A DNA stretch of 8,484 nucleotides from Arthrobacter sp. (lineage in GTDB: Bacteria; Actinomycetota; Actinomycetes; Actinomycetales; Micrococcaceae): positions 1 through 8,484 of the forward strand of contig JAODMA010000430.1 in the NCBI GenBank assembly GCA_025464545.1, in the 5' to 3' direction. Each line of letters opens with the position of its first letter. Position 1 is the stretch's first letter. The notes under the pieces were generated by a model, which did not search any database, was not told where the DNA came from, and worked only from the letters and a program-made list of their open reading frames with translations. Below, piece by piece: positions 7,344 through 8,484 of the stretch. The translations under genes and the position numbers were made by a program.

Positions 7344-7384
7344 ACTGGCCTTGCAATCCATAGCCAGTTTGAAATACTGGCCTT
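7344..7384. promoter_or_regulatory. Triple ACTGGC-box operator between yczE and yczR
   Basis: ACTGGCCTT occurs at 7344-7352 and again, identical, at 7376-7384, start to start 32 bp, close to three helical turns. Between them ATAGCCAGT (7360-7368) is an inverted copy of the core. The boxes therefore form two overlapping dyads: ACTGGC-N13-GCCAGT (7344-7368) and GCCAGT-N7-ACTGGC (7363-7381). Direct repeats on one helix face, sometimes with an inverted copy, are typical of MocR-family operators. The array lies in the only space shared by the divergent promoters, and its third box touches the regulator's ATG. Binding by the adjacent regulator is inferred. I saw no convincing -35/-10 pair for yczE on the minus strand. 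Confidence 0.62.
7351..7378 (+). promoter_or_regulatory. Candidate promoter of yczR, likely leaderless
   Basis: TTGCAA (7351-7356) and AATACT (7373-7378) are 16 bases apart; each matches the sigma-70-type consensus at four of six positions. A start about seven bases after the -10 falls at 7384-7385, on the ATG itself, and no Shine-Dalgarno sequence is visible before that ATG. Both signs point to a leaderless message. Box 1 of the operator runs into the -35 and box 3 covers the end of the -10 and the start site, which would suit autorepression. Confidence 0.4.
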
Positions 7385-8484
7385 ATGTCCGGTTCCCTGA
7401 CTCCCGCCTCGCTGGCCCGCCTCCTCGGGCAGTGGAATCTTGGGGCGTCCCCTGCGTACCGTGAGCTGGCCGACGTCGTCCGCTTGCTGGTGCTCGACGG
7501 CCGCGTCCCGCTCGAGGTCGCCCTGCCCAGCGAGCGGTCGCTCGCCGGAACACTCGGCGTGAGCCGGACCACCGTGACTGCTGCCTACGCGCTGCTGCGT
7601 GAGCAGGGATTCCTCAGCAGCGGCCAAGGCAGCCGGGGCCGGACCTGCATCCCGCGCCGGGGCCCCCGAAGAACGCGGCCGGACAACAGCTCGGACGTCA
7701 GCGCAGCACCCGGGCTGGCCGTTCCGGATGGGATCCTGGATCTTGCCTATGCCTCCCTGCCGGCCTGTGGGGAGGTGGTGCACCGTGCGTTTGCCGCCGC
7801 GCTGACTGAACTGCCGGCACTTCTGCCCGGGTTCGGTTACGACGCGCTCGGTGTCGCCGCGCTGCGGGAAGCCATCGCCGCCCGGTATTCGGCGGCCGGC
7901 GTTCCCACCGCTGCGCAACAGATCCTGGTTACCTCCGGTGCCCAGCATGCGCTGAATATTGTCCTGCGCACCCTCGGCGGCCGTTCCGCAAAGGTTCTGG
8001 TGGAACACCCCAGCTACCCCAACGCCTTGGACGCGATCCGTGCGGCCGGCTGCCGGGCGGTGCCGGTGCCGATGCCGCCGCCAGGTCCGAACGGCAAGGC
8101 CGGCTGGGACCTCGACGCCCTGGAGACCGCGTTGAGGCAGCACCGGCCGGTGATGGCGTACGTGGTCCCCGACTTCCACAACGCCACCGGGCGGCTGATG
8201 CCAGATCCCCAGCGCCGCCGGCTCGTCCGGGCAGCGGCCGCCTCGGGCACCGTGCTCGTTGTGGATGAGACGCTGCGGGAACTCAACCTCGACGGCACCT
8301 TCTCCACCCCGGTGGCCGGGTACAGCTCCGCGGTGGTCTCTATCGGCTCGCTCAGCAAGTCGCACTGGGCGGGGCTGCGGACCGGGTGGATTCGGGCGGA
8401 CGAGCCGCTCATCCAGCGGTTCGCGGCGGCCCGCACCACCATGGACCTGGGCGGGCCCGTCGTGGAGCAGCTCGCGGCGGCCCA
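7385..8484 (+). CDS. yczR: MocR/YczR-type regulator: GntR winged helix fused to PLP aminotransferase fold (3' end outside window)
   Basis: The frame opens at ATG 7385 and runs off the window after 366 full codons; family members are usually 450-500 residues, so roughly 100 are missing. Residues about 20-85 form a GntR winged helix (LPSERSLAGTLGVSRTTVTA, then ALLREQGFL). A Gly/Arg/Pro-rich linker follows to about 115, then a fold-type I aminotransferase domain: TSGAQHALN, HPSYPN, PDFHNATG with Asn266, VVDET with Asp294, SLSKSHWAG with Lys325 and GLRTGWIRA. Lys325 would hold pyridoxal phosphate as a Schiff base, Asp294 would contact the pyridine nitrogen and Asn266 the ring oxygen. Such proteins are regulators, generally not active transaminases. 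The divergent yczE neighbour points to the YczR subgroup instead of PdxR, and no pdxS/pdxT genes are nearby. It probably controls yczE and itself through the boxes at 7344-7384. The effector is unknown. Confidence 0.9.
   Translation, partial: MSGSLTPASLARLLGQWNLGASPAYRELADVVRLLVLDGRVPLEVALPSERSLAGTLGVSRTTVTAAYALLREQGFLSSGQGSRGRTCIPRRGPRRTRPDNSSDVSAAPGLAVPDGILDLAYASLPACGEVVHRAFAAALTELPALLPGFGYDALGVAALREAIAARYSAAGVPTAAQQILVTSGAQHALNIVLRTLGGRSAKVLVEHPSYPNALDAIRAAGCRAVPVPMPPPGPNGKAGWDLDALETALRQHRPVMAYVVPDFHNATGRLMPDPQRRRLVRAAAASGTVLVVDETLRELNLDGTFSTPVAGYSSAVVSIGSLSKSHWAGLRTGWIRADEPLIQRFAAARTTMDLGGPVVEQLAAA

Noticed and set aside
6689..7363. 224-codon plus-strand open frame opposite yczE
   Set aside because: Polar, Arg/His/Asp-rich translation without a domain, antisense to a clear multi-pass membrane protein.
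7325..8365. N-terminal extension of yczE by about 347 codons within the same open frame
   Set aside because: The extension is antisense to the conserved yczR gene and reads as low-complexity soluble sequence. A good ribosome site precedes ATG 7324, where the membrane protein begins.

Overview
This window is very GC-rich (about 70 % by eye) with strong G/C bias at third codon positions. It looks like the chromosome of a high-GC actinobacterium, plausibly an Arthrobacter-like member of the Micrococcaceae. That placement is inferred from codon use, from the lhr-nei pairing also known in mycobacteria, and from an actinobacterial DNA-damage promoter pattern. No tRNA, rRNA, insertion sequence, CRISPR array or phage gene was seen. 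The longest gap without a gene is about 130 bases.

Layout: (1) The 3' end of a secreted-type DUF4232 gene (1-413, +), followed by a short hairpin. (2) A two-gene repair operon on the + strand. It holds a giant Lhr-family ATP-dependent helicase (542-5665, 1707 aa) and a Nei-type oxidised-base DNA glycosylase/AP lyase (5658-6581, 307 aa), whose GTG start lies inside the end of lhr. Directly upstream of lhr is TGTCAGTG, then 8 bases, then CATGAT. This resembles the RecA-NDp/PafBC mitomycin-response promoter of actinobacteria and would place transcription start at or next to the ATG (leaderless). (3) A stem-rich spacer between convergent genes (6582-6697) that probably terminates transcription from both sides. 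(4) A divergent pair: a YczE-type membrane protein (6698-7324, -) and a MocR/YczR-type GntR-aminotransferase regulator (7385 to beyond the window end, +). They share a 60-bp control region with three ACTGGC-type boxes, two of them direct repeats 32 bp apart.

How the genes fit together: lhr and nei probably act as one damage-inducible repair unit, with a translocase/helicase and a base-excision glycosylase made from one coupled message. The yczE/yczR pair is a known genomic association in which a PLP-binding regulator is thought to control a membrane protein of unknown substrate. Nothing here is clearly a wholly new system. The most useful leads are the damage-type promoter in front of lhr-nei, the proline/alanine-rich insertions in both repair proteins, and the helically phased operator array between yczE and yczR.
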